Source: an uncultured Streptomyces sp. | GTDB lineage: Bacteria > Actinomycetota > Actinomycetes > Streptomycetales > Streptomycetaceae | Assembly (NCBI GenBank): GCA_946480485.1 | Contig: CAMLJW010000082.1 | Coordinates: 1-15,206, forward strand | Direction of reading: 5' to 3' | Length of the DNA stretch: 15,206 nucleotides | Shown here: piece after piece, positions 1 through 7,259 of the stretch | Position numbering within the stretch: position 1 is the first letter of the stretch | Layout: each line of letters starts with the position of its first letter | Program-made: the position numbers and the translations under genes | Notes under the pieces: generated by a model | Told to the model about the DNA's origin: nothing | Seen by the model: only the letters and a program-made list of their open reading frames with translations | The model's database searches: none

Positions 1-2
1 GC

Positions 3-1340
3 GAGTCGCTGCTGCCCTCCACCGTGCACGGGATCGGGAAGCTGCTCGGCGTGACGGACAAACTGCGGGAGGCCGGCTTCACCAAGAAGAACGGCGGCAC
101 CTTCCGCTGGGGCAGCAACCCCGAGCCGTGGACCTTCTCCTTCGCGGTCTCACCCAAGCTCGCGGGCCCCACGTCGTTCGCCTACCAGGTCGAGCGGATG
201 AAGTTCGACCAGATCCTGCTCGACAACGCCCGGGAGCACGGCGTCGAGGTGCGCGAGGCGTGCACGGTGGTCGACGTGCTCGAGGACGGCGAGCGCGTCG
301 GCGGCGTGCGCTACATCGACTCCGACGGGCGGGAGCACAGCGTTGCCGCCGACTTCGTGGTCGACGCCTCGGGTAACAAGAGCCGTACCCACCGGTTCGT
401 CCGGGGCGAGCGGCGCTACTCCGAGTTCTTCCGCAACCTCGCCCTGTTCGGCTACTTCGAAGGGGGCAAGCGACTGCCCGCGCCGAACTCCGGCAACATC
501 CTGTCGGCCGCCTTCGAGGATGGCTGGTTCTGGTACATCCCGCTCACCCCGGATCTGACCAGCGTCGGGGCGGTGGTGCACCGGGACGCCGCGGAGAAGG
601 TGCAGGGCGACCCGGAGCAGGCCCTGCAGAACCTGATCGACTCGTGTCCGCTGATCAAGGAGCACCTGGCGGACGCCAAGCGGGTCACCAGCGGGCCGTA
701 CGGCGAACTGCGGGTGCGCAAGGACTACTCCTACTGCAACACCCGGTTCTGGAGGCCGGGCATGGTGCTCATCGGCGACGCGGCCTGCTTCGTGGACCCC
801 GTCTTCTCCTCCGGCGTCCACCTGGCGACCTACAGCGGCCTGCTCGCCGCCCGCTCCATCAACAGCTGTCGCGCAGGACTGGTCGACGAGGACGCGGCCT
901 TCCAGGAGTTCGAGCGCCGCTACCGCCGGGAGTACGGCGTCTTCTACGAGTTCCTGGTCTCCTTCTACGCGATGCAGTCCAACGAGGAGTCCTACTTCTG
1001 GGAGGCCAAGAAGATCACCAACTGCCCGCTGACGGAGTTCGAGGCCTTCGTGGAATTGGTCGGCGGCGTCGCCTCGGGCGAAGTAGGCCTGACCGACGCC
1101 TCGGCGCTCTCCGACCAACTGGCGGGCAGTGCACAGTCGCTGGCCGACGCGGCCGGCGCAATAACCGAGCGGGTCGGCGCGGTGCACGCCAGCGGCTTGG
1201 TTTCGCGTGCGATGAGCGAGGGCGCCCGGGTGCAGGCCCAGGCGCTGCTGGGCCCCGATGGCGCCGAGGTGGACCCGCTCTTCCCGGGCGGCCTGGTGAG
1301 CTCCGCGGACGGGCTGCACTGGGTCCGTCCGGTCGCCTGA
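3..1340 (+). CDS. Flavin-dependent phenolic halogenase, glycopeptide type (5' partial)
   Basis: FADH2-dependent halogenase that probably chlorinates an activated tyrosine- or hydroxyphenylglycine-like ring in the cytoplasm. The window opens inside the gene at ESLLPST, the conserved segment just after the N-terminal FAD fold, so the GxGxxG motif and roughly 40 residues lie upstream; 445 codons remain. Seen: KNGGTFRWG, whose lysine aligns with the catalytic lysine of this subfamily; GWFWYIP, matching the halogenase WxWxIP motif; VLIGDAACFVDPVFSSGVHLA, the second flavin-binding stretch; and a C-terminal end resembling balhimycin BhaA (LFPGGLV..DG..W). From memory it resembles BhaA/VhaA and also enediyne and depsipeptide halogenases of the same clade, rather than free-tryptophan halogenases. 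Substrate and regiochemistry cannot be read from the sequence. It probably belongs to the same cluster as the three genes that follow. Confidence 0.9.
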   Translation, partial: ESLLPSTVHGIGKLLGVTDKLREAGFTKKNGGTFRWGSNPEPWTFSFAVSPKLAGPTSFAYQVERMKFDQILLDNAREHGVEVREACTVVDVLEDGERVGGVRYIDSDGREHSVAADFVVDASGNKSRTHRFVRGERRYSEFFRNLALFGYFEGGKRLPAPNSGNILSAAFEDGWFWYIPLTPDLTSVGAVVHRDAAEKVQGDPEQALQNLIDSCPLIKEHLADAKRVTSGPYGELRVRKDYSYCNTRFWRPGMVLIGDAACFVDPVFSSGVHLATYSGLLAARSINSCRAGLVDEDAAFQEFERRYRREYGVFYEFLVSFYAMQSNEESYFWEAKKITNCPLTEFEAFVELVGGVASGEVGLTDASALSDQLAGSAQSLADAAGAITERVGAVHASGLVSRAMSEGARVQAQALLGPDGAEVDPLFPGGLVSSADGLHWVRPVA

Positions 1341-1489
1341 GCGGGGCCGGGAGCCGTGCCGCGCAGCGCCTGTGGCTGATCGGCGGGGCGGCCCTCTCCA
1401 CCGCCGCTGTCGCCAGCTTCTCGTGGATCGCCACGCTCTGCCGGGCCCTGCCAGGCATCGGCCGAGACGCTCCGCGCCGCCATCGTTGA
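1341..1489 (+). other. Orphan coding-like frame, possible gene relic or tiny membrane peptide
   Basis: Between the halogenase stop and the oxidase there are about 165 bases. In the frame that ends with TGA at 1487-1489 the codons from about 1370 have G or C in nearly every third position. They encode a hydrophobic stretch (LWLIGGAALSTAAVASF and on to WIATL) followed by a basic tail, like a membrane segment with positive-inside residues. There is no in-frame ATG, GTG or TTG after the halogenase stop; only CTG codons (1370, 1376) without a ribosome-binding site. It may be the 3' remnant of a deleted gene, a very small peptide with an unusual start, or chance. I do not assign a function. Confidence 0.25.
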
Positions 1490-1493
1490 CCTT

Positions 1494-1507
1494 GGAGGAA
1501 CGCCATC
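1494..1507 (+). promoter_or_regulatory. Shine-Dalgarno site followed by an ATC start codon
   Basis: GGAGG at 1494-1498 is followed by six bases and then ATC at 1505-1507, in frame with the oxidase. This is the best ribosome-binding site in the region, with ideal spacing, and it points at ATC rather than ATG. The in-frame stop at 1487-1489 excludes any start further upstream, and no ATG, GTG or TTG occurs in frame before GTG 1607. Confidence 0.65.
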
Positions 1508-2980
1508 AACCACCACTTCTCTCCGGAACAGGGTGGCGGGGCGCCGTCGCCCGGCCCCGCCGCGCCGGACTGGCAGGCACTCCGCCGAAGCATCGGCGGC
1601 GATCTGGTGCTGCCCGCCGATGAAACGTACGCCGAGGCACGCGCCCTGGCGGATCTTGAGTTCAGCGTCACCCGTCCGCAGGCGATCGTCTACTGCCGGT
1701 CTGCCGAGGATGTCGCCGAGGCGGTCCGCTTCGCCCAGGCCTTCGGCCTGCCGGCCGTGCCGCGCAGCGGTGGGCACAGTTTCGCGGGCTTCTCCACGAG
1801 CACTGGCCTGGTCATCGACGTCTCCCGGATGGACGCGGTCACGGTGGGCGACGGCTTGGTCCGGTCGGAGGCCGGAACCCAGATCGTCGACCTGTACGAC
1901 CACACCCTGCCGCACGGCCTGGCGGTGCCGACCGGATGGTGCCCGACCGTCGGCATCGCCGGGCTGGCACTCGGCGGCGGCCTCGGGCTTGAGGGCCGCC
2001 GGCACGGTCTCACCGTCGACCACATGGTGTACGCCGAAGTGGTACTGGCCGACGGGCGGATCGTCCGGTGCGACGAGCAGCAAGACCCGGAGCTGTTCTG
2101 GGCGCTGCGCGGAAGCGGCGGGGGGAACTTCGGGATCGTCACCGAGCTCGGCTTCCGGCCCGTCGCAGTGGACGCGATGACCAACTACACGCTCAGCTGG
2201 GACTGGCCGGACGCGGTGGCCGTGTTCGACGGCTGGCAGCAGTGGGCGGTCTCCACCCCCGACGGGATGACACCGGTGCTCACGGTCGAACTGGAGGACG
2301 CCGCGCCCGGCATACAGCCCCGCCTCACCGTGCACGGCGCCTGGCTGGAGCGACCGGCCGACCTGAAGCCGCTGTTGGAGCGGCTGGTGGAGCTGGTCGG
2401 GCGGGACCCGGCGAGTAACTCGCAGGAGACCGTGCCGTACGCCGACGGCCTCAAGCACTGGTTCGGCTGCGACGGGATGACCACGGCGGAGTGCCACACT
2501 GTGGGGCACAACCCCGAGGCGAAGCTCCCACGGGTGGCCTTCGCCCGCGCCCGTGGGAACTTCTGCACCGCGTCTGTACCCACCGAAGGGGTGGCGGCGC
2601 TGCTCACGGCCTTCGACTCGCAGCGCCGGGCCGGCCAGATGCGTAACCTCGACATCCTGACCCTCGGCGGCGCGATCAACCGGGTGCCCGCCGACGCGAC
2701 CGCCTTCGTCCACCGCAACAGCCGGTACTACCTGGGGTTCGCGGTCGGGATGATGGAAGAGGTCCCCGAGGCGGAGCAGCAGGCCGCCGCCCACTGGGTC
2801 GACCACTGCTGGGCCGTGCTGCAGAACTGGTCCGCGCCGTACACCTACCAGAACTTCGTGGACCCGCAGCTCACGGACTGGCGGGAGCGGTACTACGGCG
2901 CCAACTACGACCGGCTCGCTGGGGTGCGGGCCGCCTACGACCCGCACCGCTTCTTCCGTTTCCCGCAAGCGATCAGCTGA
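1505..2980 (+). CDS. BBE-like FAD-linked oxidase (probably bicovalent flavin)
   Basis: Berberine-bridge-enzyme family flavoprotein (PF01565 plus C-terminal BBE domain). It uses O2 to oxidise a substrate such as an alcohol, amine or sugar and releases peroxide; here it is most likely a tailoring step. From ATC 1505 the protein is 491 residues. RSGGHS around residue 91 supplies the histidine for 8-alpha-histidyl FAD and GWCPTVG around residue 146 the cysteine for 6-S-cysteinyl FAD, so a bicovalent flavin is predicted. GSGGGNFGIVT is the second FAD-contact motif, and YYGANYDRL..V...YDP..FFRFPQAI is the BBE signature at the C terminus. GTG 1607 is the first standard start but lacks a good ribosome site and would drop 34 codons that look coding (DWQALRRSIGGDLVLPAD resembles family N termini). 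Glycopeptide hexose oxidase Dbv29 is in the same superfamily, but the motifs differ enough that I do not equate them. The peptidase gene follows after 24 bases. Confidence 0.88.
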   Translation: MNHHFSPEQGGGAPSPGPAAPDWQALRRSIGGDLVLPADETYAEARALADLEFSVTRPQAIVYCRSAEDVAEAVRFAQAFGLPAVPRSGGHSFAGFSTSTGLVIDVSRMDAVTVGDGLVRSEAGTQIVDLYDHTLPHGLAVPTGWCPTVGIAGLALGGGLGLEGRRHGLTVDHMVYAEVVLADGRIVRCDEQQDPELFWALRGSGGGNFGIVTELGFRPVAVDAMTNYTLSWDWPDAVAVFDGWQQWAVSTPDGMTPVLTVELEDAAPGIQPRLTVHGAWLERPADLKPLLERLVELVGRDPASNSQETVPYADGLKHWFGCDGMTTAECHTVGHNPEAKLPRVAFARARGNFCTASVPTEGVAALLTAFDSQRRAGQMRNLDILTLGGAINRVPADATAFVHRNSRYYLGFAVGMMEEVPEAEQQAAAHWVDHCWAVLQNWSAPYTYQNFVDPQLTDWRERYYGANYDRLAGVRAAYDPHRFFRFPQAIS

Positions 2981-3004
2981 TCCTTGCCGTACCGGGGGCG
3001 CCAC

Positions 3005-5290
3005 ATGATGATGAACCGAATGACCCGACTGCTGCGCCACGGCGTGCGCATCGTGTCCGCGGCGGGGGCCGTAGCGGCTGCCGGCCGCGCGCCGCGGGCA
3101 CCACACCCGGTCGATGTCGACGCGCCCGAGGACGTCTTCTCCGCACGCCGCGCCGAGCGGCTGCTGCACAGGATCGCCGCCGAACCCCGGCCGATCGGCT
3201 CACCAGGCAACGCCCGGGCACGTGCGGTGCTGGTGGAAGAACTGCGCGCGCTGGGCGCGGAGGTGATGGTCCAGGACGCGGTGGCCGTCGGCGATCTCGG
3301 GCCGACCCCGTTCGGGGTGGAGTACCGCGCCGGCGGACGGGTGTGCAACATCGTCGCCCGCCTGCCCGGCACCGCACCCGGCCCGGCCGTCCTGCTCATG
3401 ACGCATTACGACTCCGTCGAGCAAGGACCGGGCGCGAGCGATGCGGGCATGCTGGTGGCGGCGGTCCTGGAGACGCTCCGGGCGCTACGCGCCGGGCCCG
3501 CGCTGCGCAACGACGTGATCGTGGTGCTCACCGACGGCGAGGAGGCCGGCCTGCTCGGGGCCCGGGCGTTCTTCGCCGAGCACCCGGCGGCGGCGTATGC
3601 CCGCGCGGTGCTGAACTTCGAGGCCCGCGGCACCAGCGGCCCGGCGCTGATGTTCGAGACCGGTCCGGGCAGCGGATCGCTGGTACGGCTGCTTGCCGAC
3701 ACCCCGGACGCCGCCGTGGCGAGCTCGCTGTTCGACGAGGCGTACCAGCGTATGCCGAACGCCACCGATTTCGTGTTCGCCAAAGAACACCGGCTTCCCG
3801 GGCTGAACTTCGCCAACATCGGCGGGTTCATCCACTACCACGGACCCGACGACGACCTCGCGCACGTCGATCCAGGCACGCTGCAACACCACGGTGCGAA
3901 CATGCTCGGCCTGCTCCGCCGACTTGGCTGGGCCGATCTGGACGAACTCCGCTCGTCCGACCGGGTGTTCTTCAGCGTCGGCGGCCGGCTGGTGCATTAT
4001 CCAGTGCGTGCCGCCCTGCCGCTGGCCCTCCTCGGCACGGCGGCGGCGACCTACGCGCTGGTCAGAGGCCGAACGCCCGCCGCCGGCCGGTGGATCACGG
4101 CGGCCAGCGCCGGTCGGCAGGCGGCCCGGCTGCTGGCCGGCACCGGTGCTGCCACGGCACTCACCCTGGGGCTGGGCAGCCGCACCCCGCAGTTCCGCCG
4201 GCACGGCGACTTCCCGGACTCCGAGCAGGTGTACGGCGCGCTAGTCGCTCTGGCGGCCGCGCTGACCCTGGCCCACGACCGCGGCCAGGTCGCCGACCCC
4301 TGGCAGCGCCTTGGCGGCACTCTGCCTCCCCTAGCAGCCTCCTCGGTCGCGCTCTCCGCCCTGCTGCCCGGCGGCAGCTACCTGCCGACCTGGCCGCTGA
4401 TCGCAGGTGCGGTGGCCGCGCTGGCCAGTGACGCCCGGCCCGCAGTGCGCAACCTCGGCGCCCTCGGCTCCGCAGCTGGCGCGGCGGCGTTGCTCGGTCC
4501 GCTCTCCCAGCTGCTGTACCAGGGCCTCACCCCGCGTGCCGCCGCTGCGCCGATGCTCGCCCTGCAACTGGGCGGCGAGCTGGCCGCGCCCGCGCTGGGG
4601 GCGCTGCCCCGCCCGGTGCGTCGGGCACTGGCGGTCGGCGGTCTGATGGCCGCGGCGGGCGTGGTGGCACATCGGCTCCGCTCCCCGGCCGACGCCGCGG
4701 CCGCACCGGCGACCCTCAGCTACCTGATGGATGCCGATGCCGGCCGGGCCGTGTACTTCAGCAGCGATGCCCGGCCGACCGGGTGGACCCGCGGCTTTCT
4801 GGGGGACCACCCCGAAAAGGGCCTGCTCCCGGAGTACTTCCCCGGCTGGGACAGGGACTTCCTGTACGCCGTCGCCGAGCCGCTCAACCTGCCCGCGCCG
4901 ACAGTCGACGTGCTGGGGGACGATCCTGCCGGTCCGGGCCGGCGCCGGCTCACCCTCCACGTCACCTCGCCGCGCGGTGCCCGTCAGCTCCTCCTCGCCA
5001 TCCCGGACCGCGGCGTGCACGGCTGGTCAGTGGAGGGTCGCTCCTGTCCACCCGCCCGGCCGGGGGAGACCGGTCAGGACCGCCCTTGGGAACTGTGGCT
5101 CTACGCACCGCGAGCGGAGGGTCTGCGGGTGGAGCTGGAGGTGGACGAGACTCCGGTCCGGCTCCGGGTCGCGGACCGGTCCGAGGGGCTGCCCGCCGGT
5201 GGCGCGGACGGGCCGCGTACGCCCGCCGCCGCCCTGGACATCGACAGCTGGGGCAACGGCACCTTCGTGTCGAGGTGGTTGAAGATATGA
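3005..5290 (+). CDS. Membrane-anchored M28 family zinc metallopeptidase
   Basis: M28 aminopeptidase-like enzyme fused to a multispanning membrane part, the architecture of yeast Pff1 and ER metallopeptidase 1. From ATG 3005 (GGGGG seven bases upstream; further ATGs at 3008, 3011 and 3020) it has 761 residues. A weak hydrophobic N-terminal segment (about 15-25) precedes the peptidase domain (about 35-320). The expected di-zinc ligands are visible: H134 in THYDS, D146 in GASDAG, E179/E180 in DGEEAG, E206 in NFEARG and H279 in YHGPDDD, with D136 beside the first histidine. Residues of about 335-560 contain some six alanine/leucine-rich membrane stretches. The last 190 residues form a beta-rich soluble domain without membrane segments. 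The catalytic domain probably faces the outside. Linked to the oxidase (24 bases) and antiporter (25 bases). A maturation or self-protection role is inference; a house-keeping peptidase is the alternative. Confidence 0.88.
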   Translation: MMMNRMTRLLRHGVRIVSAAGAVAAAGRAPRAPHPVDVDAPEDVFSARRAERLLHRIAAEPRPIGSPGNARARAVLVEELRALGAEVMVQDAVAVGDLGPTPFGVEYRAGGRVCNIVARLPGTAPGPAVLLMTHYDSVEQGPGASDAGMLVAAVLETLRALRAGPALRNDVIVVLTDGEEAGLLGARAFFAEHPAAAYARAVLNFEARGTSGPALMFETGPGSGSLVRLLADTPDAAVASSLFDEAYQRMPNATDFVFAKEHRLPGLNFANIGGFIHYHGPDDDLAHVDPGTLQHHGANMLGLLRRLGWADLDELRSSDRVFFSVGGRLVHYPVRAALPLALLGTAAATYALVRGRTPAAGRWITAASAGRQAARLLAGTGAATALTLGLGSRTPQFRRHGDFPDSEQVYGALVALAAALTLAHDRGQVADPWQRLGGTLPPLAASSVALSALLPGGSYLPTWPLIAGAVAALASDARPAVRNLGALGSAAGAAALLGPLSQLLYQGLTPRAAAAPMLALQLGGELAAPALGALPRPVRRALAVGGLMAAAGVVAHRLRSPADAAAAPATLSYLMDADAGRAVYFSSDARPTGWTRGFLGDHPEKGLLPEYFPGWDRDFLYAVAEPLNLPAPTVDVLGDDPAGPGRRRLTLHVTSPRGARQLLLAIPDRGVHGWSVEGRSCPPARPGETGQDRPWELWLYAPRAEGLRVELEVDETPVRLRVADRSEGLPAGGADGPRTPAAALDIDSWGNGTFVSRWLKI

Positions 5291-5315
5291 GCGGGGACCG
5301 AGGCAGAGGGACGGT

Positions 5316-6554
5316 ATGACCAGCCAACAGGTGCAGTTGGTGTTCGTTGATCTGGCCGTGATCGTGCTGCTGGCCCGGGTGCTGGGCCGGCTGGCGGTGC
5401 GGGTGGGACAGCCGCCGGTGGTCGGTGAGATCCTGGCTGGCATCCTGCTCGGCCCCACCCTGTGGAACGGCGCCATCCCGGGACTACTCTTCCCCGCTGC
5501 TGTGCAGCCGCTGCTGACCTGCATGGCGAACGTGGGTGTGGCGATGTTCATGTTCTCCGTCGGTCTCGAACTGGACCTCGCTGGCCTGAGAGGCCGGCGG
5601 GCGCGCAGCGTGGCAGGTGCAGCCGTCGGGTCGACGCTCGTGCCGTTCGGTCTCGGCGTGCTGCTGGCCGAAGCGCTGCCGTCGGGGCATGGGGGTGCGC
5701 ATCACGACTCCTTCGTGGTGTTCGTCGGCCTGTCGCTGTCCGTAACGGCTTTCCCCGTGCTCGCCCGGATCCTGAACGACCGCGGTCTTGGCACCACCGC
5801 ACTCGGTGGCATCGCACTGGCCACCGCGGCCGTGGTCGACGTCGTGGCCTGGGCCGCGCTGGCGGTGCTCCAAGGGGTGGTGGCGGCGGACTCCCAGCAC
5901 GCGCGGGTACTGCTCTTCGTGCCCTTCGTGTTGGCGATGGTGTTCGTCCTGCGGCCGCTGCTCGTCCGCGGCCTGCTGCCCACCGGTCGCGGCGGTACGG
6001 TGATCGCGCTGACCGGAGCGCTCCTGTCAGGTGCCGCCACCGAAGCGATGGGGATGCACTTCATCTTCGGGGCCTTCTTGTTCGGCGTGGTGATGCCGCG
6101 CCAGGAGCACTCCCCCCTCCGGGCCGAGTTGCAGGACCACACCGGTCGCATCGCCGACCTGCTGCTGCCCGTCTACTTCGTCGTGGCAGGCCTCAACGTG
6201 GACCTCGGCCACCTCACGCCGAGTCGGCTCGGCGAACTCGCGGCGATCATCGCGGTCGCCGCGCTCGGGAAGCTCGGTGGCAGCTGCCTCGGGGCGCGTA
6301 CCCAGGGACTGCCGCTGCGGGCCGCGGGGGCGCTGGCGATCCTGCTGAACACCCGTGGGCTTACGGAGCTGGTGATCCTGGGGGTCGGACTGCAACTCGG
6401 CCTGATCGACCGGAGCCTGTACTCGCTCATGGTCGTCATGGCGCTGGTCACCACGGCGATGACGGGGCCACTGCTGAGCTGGGTGTACCGCAGGCCGGTC
6501 GAGGAGCTGCTGGTGCCGGAACCGGTCCCGCAGCCGGAGACAGCCGGACGGTAG
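5316..6554 (+). CDS. CPA2-family cation/proton antiporter (Na+/H+ exchanger domain)
   Basis: Integral membrane antiporter of the PF00999 family, exchanging Na+ or K+ for protons across the cytoplasmic membrane. It has 412 residues and about 11-13 hydrophobic segments. Family landmarks are QPPVVGEILAGILLGPTLWN near the N terminus, FMFSVGLELDL around residue 80, SVTAFPVLARIL at 142-153, an intramembrane acid in AAVVDVVAWA (D175), HFIFGAFLFGVVMPR, and NTRGLTELVIL near the C terminus. There is no C-terminal TrkA-N domain, so it is a short form without the KefB/KefC regulatory module. ATG 5316 follows GAGGG with five bases between. Antiporters of this type recur in glycopeptide clusters, where an export or pH-balancing role has been suggested; that role here is inference. 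Last gene before the terminator at 6628-6666. Confidence 0.92.
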   Translation: MTSQQVQLVFVDLAVIVLLARVLGRLAVRVGQPPVVGEILAGILLGPTLWNGAIPGLLFPAAVQPLLTCMANVGVAMFMFSVGLELDLAGLRGRRARSVAGAAVGSTLVPFGLGVLLAEALPSGHGGAHHDSFVVFVGLSLSVTAFPVLARILNDRGLGTTALGGIALATAAVVDVVAWAALAVLQGVVAADSQHARVLLFVPFVLAMVFVLRPLLVRGLLPTGRGGTVIALTGALLSGAATEAMGMHFIFGAFLFGVVMPRQEHSPLRAELQDHTGRIADLLLPVYFVVAGLNVDLGHLTPSRLGELAAIIAVAALGKLGGSCLGARTQGLPLRAAGALAILLNTRGLTELVILGVGLQLGLIDRSLYSLMVVMALVTTAMTGPLLSWVYRRPVEELLVPEPVPQPETAGR

Positions 6555-6627
6555 CGCCCGGCTGTCCTCCTTCGGCAGGTGTGGGCTGTTGAGCGTGGCG
6601 AACGTTACTGGCGGTGGCATGACGAAC

Positions 6628-6666
6628 ACGCGGTCCGGCCCGTTCTCGTGGGCCCACGGACCGCGT
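6628..6666 (+). terminator. Strong hairpin terminator after the antiporter
   Basis: ACGCGGTCCG (6628-6637) and CGGACCGCGT (6657-6666) are perfect reverse complements, giving a 10-bp stem. The loop holds a further GGCCC/GGGCC pairing. The 3' side runs into TTTCGTTGT. It lies 74 bases after the antiporter stop and probably ends the metabolite operon; the U-run is weak, as is usual in Streptomyces. Confidence 0.7.
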
Positions 6667-6799
6667 TTCGTTGTGCCCAGTGGACACGCTCTGAGGACCA
6701 CCAGGCAGGGGAACGCTGGGGACGCATGGGGGACAGACACCCGTAGAAACCCGGTTTCAGCCGGTGCCAGCCGGACGGAGGCCCCGACGGAAGGACTGA

Positions 6800-6824
6800 A
6801 TCCGATTGATCGAGTAGATCGGAT
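6800..6824 (-). terminator. Possible terminator of the tRNA transcript
   Basis: ATCCGAT (6800-6806) and ATCGGAT (6818-6824) form a 7-bp stem with an 11-base loop, about 50 bases beyond the tRNA 3' end in the direction of its transcription. There is only a weak pyrimidine-rich tail on the - strand. Confidence 0.35.
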
Positions 6825-6872
6825 GCGCCCCCTCTGACCTGCCCAAACGTCGCCATTCCAGCGGAGCATCTG

Positions 6873-6948
6873 TGGCGCCCCCGGCAGGACTCGAACCTGC
6901 GGCCAAGCGCTTAGAAGGCGCCTGCTCTATCCACTGAGCTACGGGGGC
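6873..6948 (-). tRNA. tRNA-Arg, anticodon TCT
   Basis: Read on the - strand this folds into a full cloverleaf of 76 bases with an encoded CCA. The acceptor arms are GCCCCCG and CGGGGGC (7 bp). The D stem is GCTC/GAGC. The anticodon stem is GGCGC/GCGCT with loop CTTCTAA, giving anticodon TCT (reads AGA, arginine). The T arm is GCAGG/CCTGC with loop TTCGAGT, and the discriminator base is G. AGA is a rare codon in such GC-rich genomes. The 3' end points toward the metabolite cluster, the orientation in which elements integrated at tRNA genes lie. Confidence 0.97.
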
Positions 6949-7259
6949 CGGGTGTGGTGGCCTATGGCATCGGTGCCCGGAGGTGGGCGGATCCGTGACC
7001 TTGCCGGGGACAAGGATAGGGCTCCCGGGGCCTTGTCCCTGGTGCTTCGCCTCCGTGGCTCGATGTGGAGGTTCAGTGAAGCGCTCCCGATAATCGCAGG
7101 CAGGTGCGAATCGTGCATCGCTTTTGGCGTCTCAGGCCCCGGGTGTTGTGCACTCGTTATGCCTGCGCCCCAGTCGTCCCTTCCGCCCCGCGTGTCCGAT
7201 CGGCGCGCAGACATAGTCATATGCTTCAGAAAGCCTCCAAAATTGGGCATTCTTCGCAT
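6949..7259. promoter_or_regulatory. Leader region of the dynamin operon
   Basis: About 310 bases between the tRNA 5' end and dynA, with no gene I can support. It should hold the tRNA promoter (leftward) and the dynAB promoter (rightward). A candidate rightward promoter is GTGACC at 6995-7000 and TAGGGC at 7017-7022, 16 bases apart, five of six matches each to the Streptomyces vegetative pattern. A 9-bp inverted repeat (7007-7015 with 7031-7039) overlaps its -10 element. An in-frame ATG at 7221 lacks a ribosome site. Confidence 0.4.
7007..7039. repeat. 9-bp perfect inverted repeat, possible operator or attenuator
   Basis: GGGACAAGG (7007-7015) and CCTTGTCCC (7031-7039) pair perfectly around a 15-base loop. 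It lies 60-90 bases from the tRNA 5' end and about 220 bases before dynA, over a possible -10 element. No gene ends just upstream on the + strand, so a simple terminator role is less likely. Confidence 0.5.

Larger units (their letters stand above)
6555..6872. other. Intergenic region between antiporter and tRNA
   Basis: About 320 bases without a convincing gene. It holds the hairpin at 6628-6666, a 13-base palindrome GAAACCCGGTTTC at 6746-6758 followed by CCGG-rich sequence, and a hairpin at 6800-6824 suited to end the leftward tRNA transcript. Short open frames on both strands here have no ribosome sites and no recognisable product. The stretch from about 6700 to 6780 contains two similar GGGGAC motifs a few bases apart. 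I see no integrase or attachment-site duplication. Confidence 0.6.

Noticed and set aside
992..3169. Long open frame on the - strand (725 codons)
   Set aside because: It is antiparallel to the halogenase, oxidase and peptidase genes, is rich in Arg, Gly, Pro and His, has no recognisable domain and crosses several real genes; such frames are normal in high-GC DNA.
6589..6869. Small open frames on both strands between antiporter and tRNA
   Set aside because: No ribosome-binding sites, no recognisable domain, and the hairpins at 6628-6666 and 6800-6824 lie across them.
7104..7259. Longer DynA starting upstream, including ATG 7221
   Set aside because: No ribosome site at these starts, codon bias drops before 7260, and MVTLDVRPQ fits the family start.
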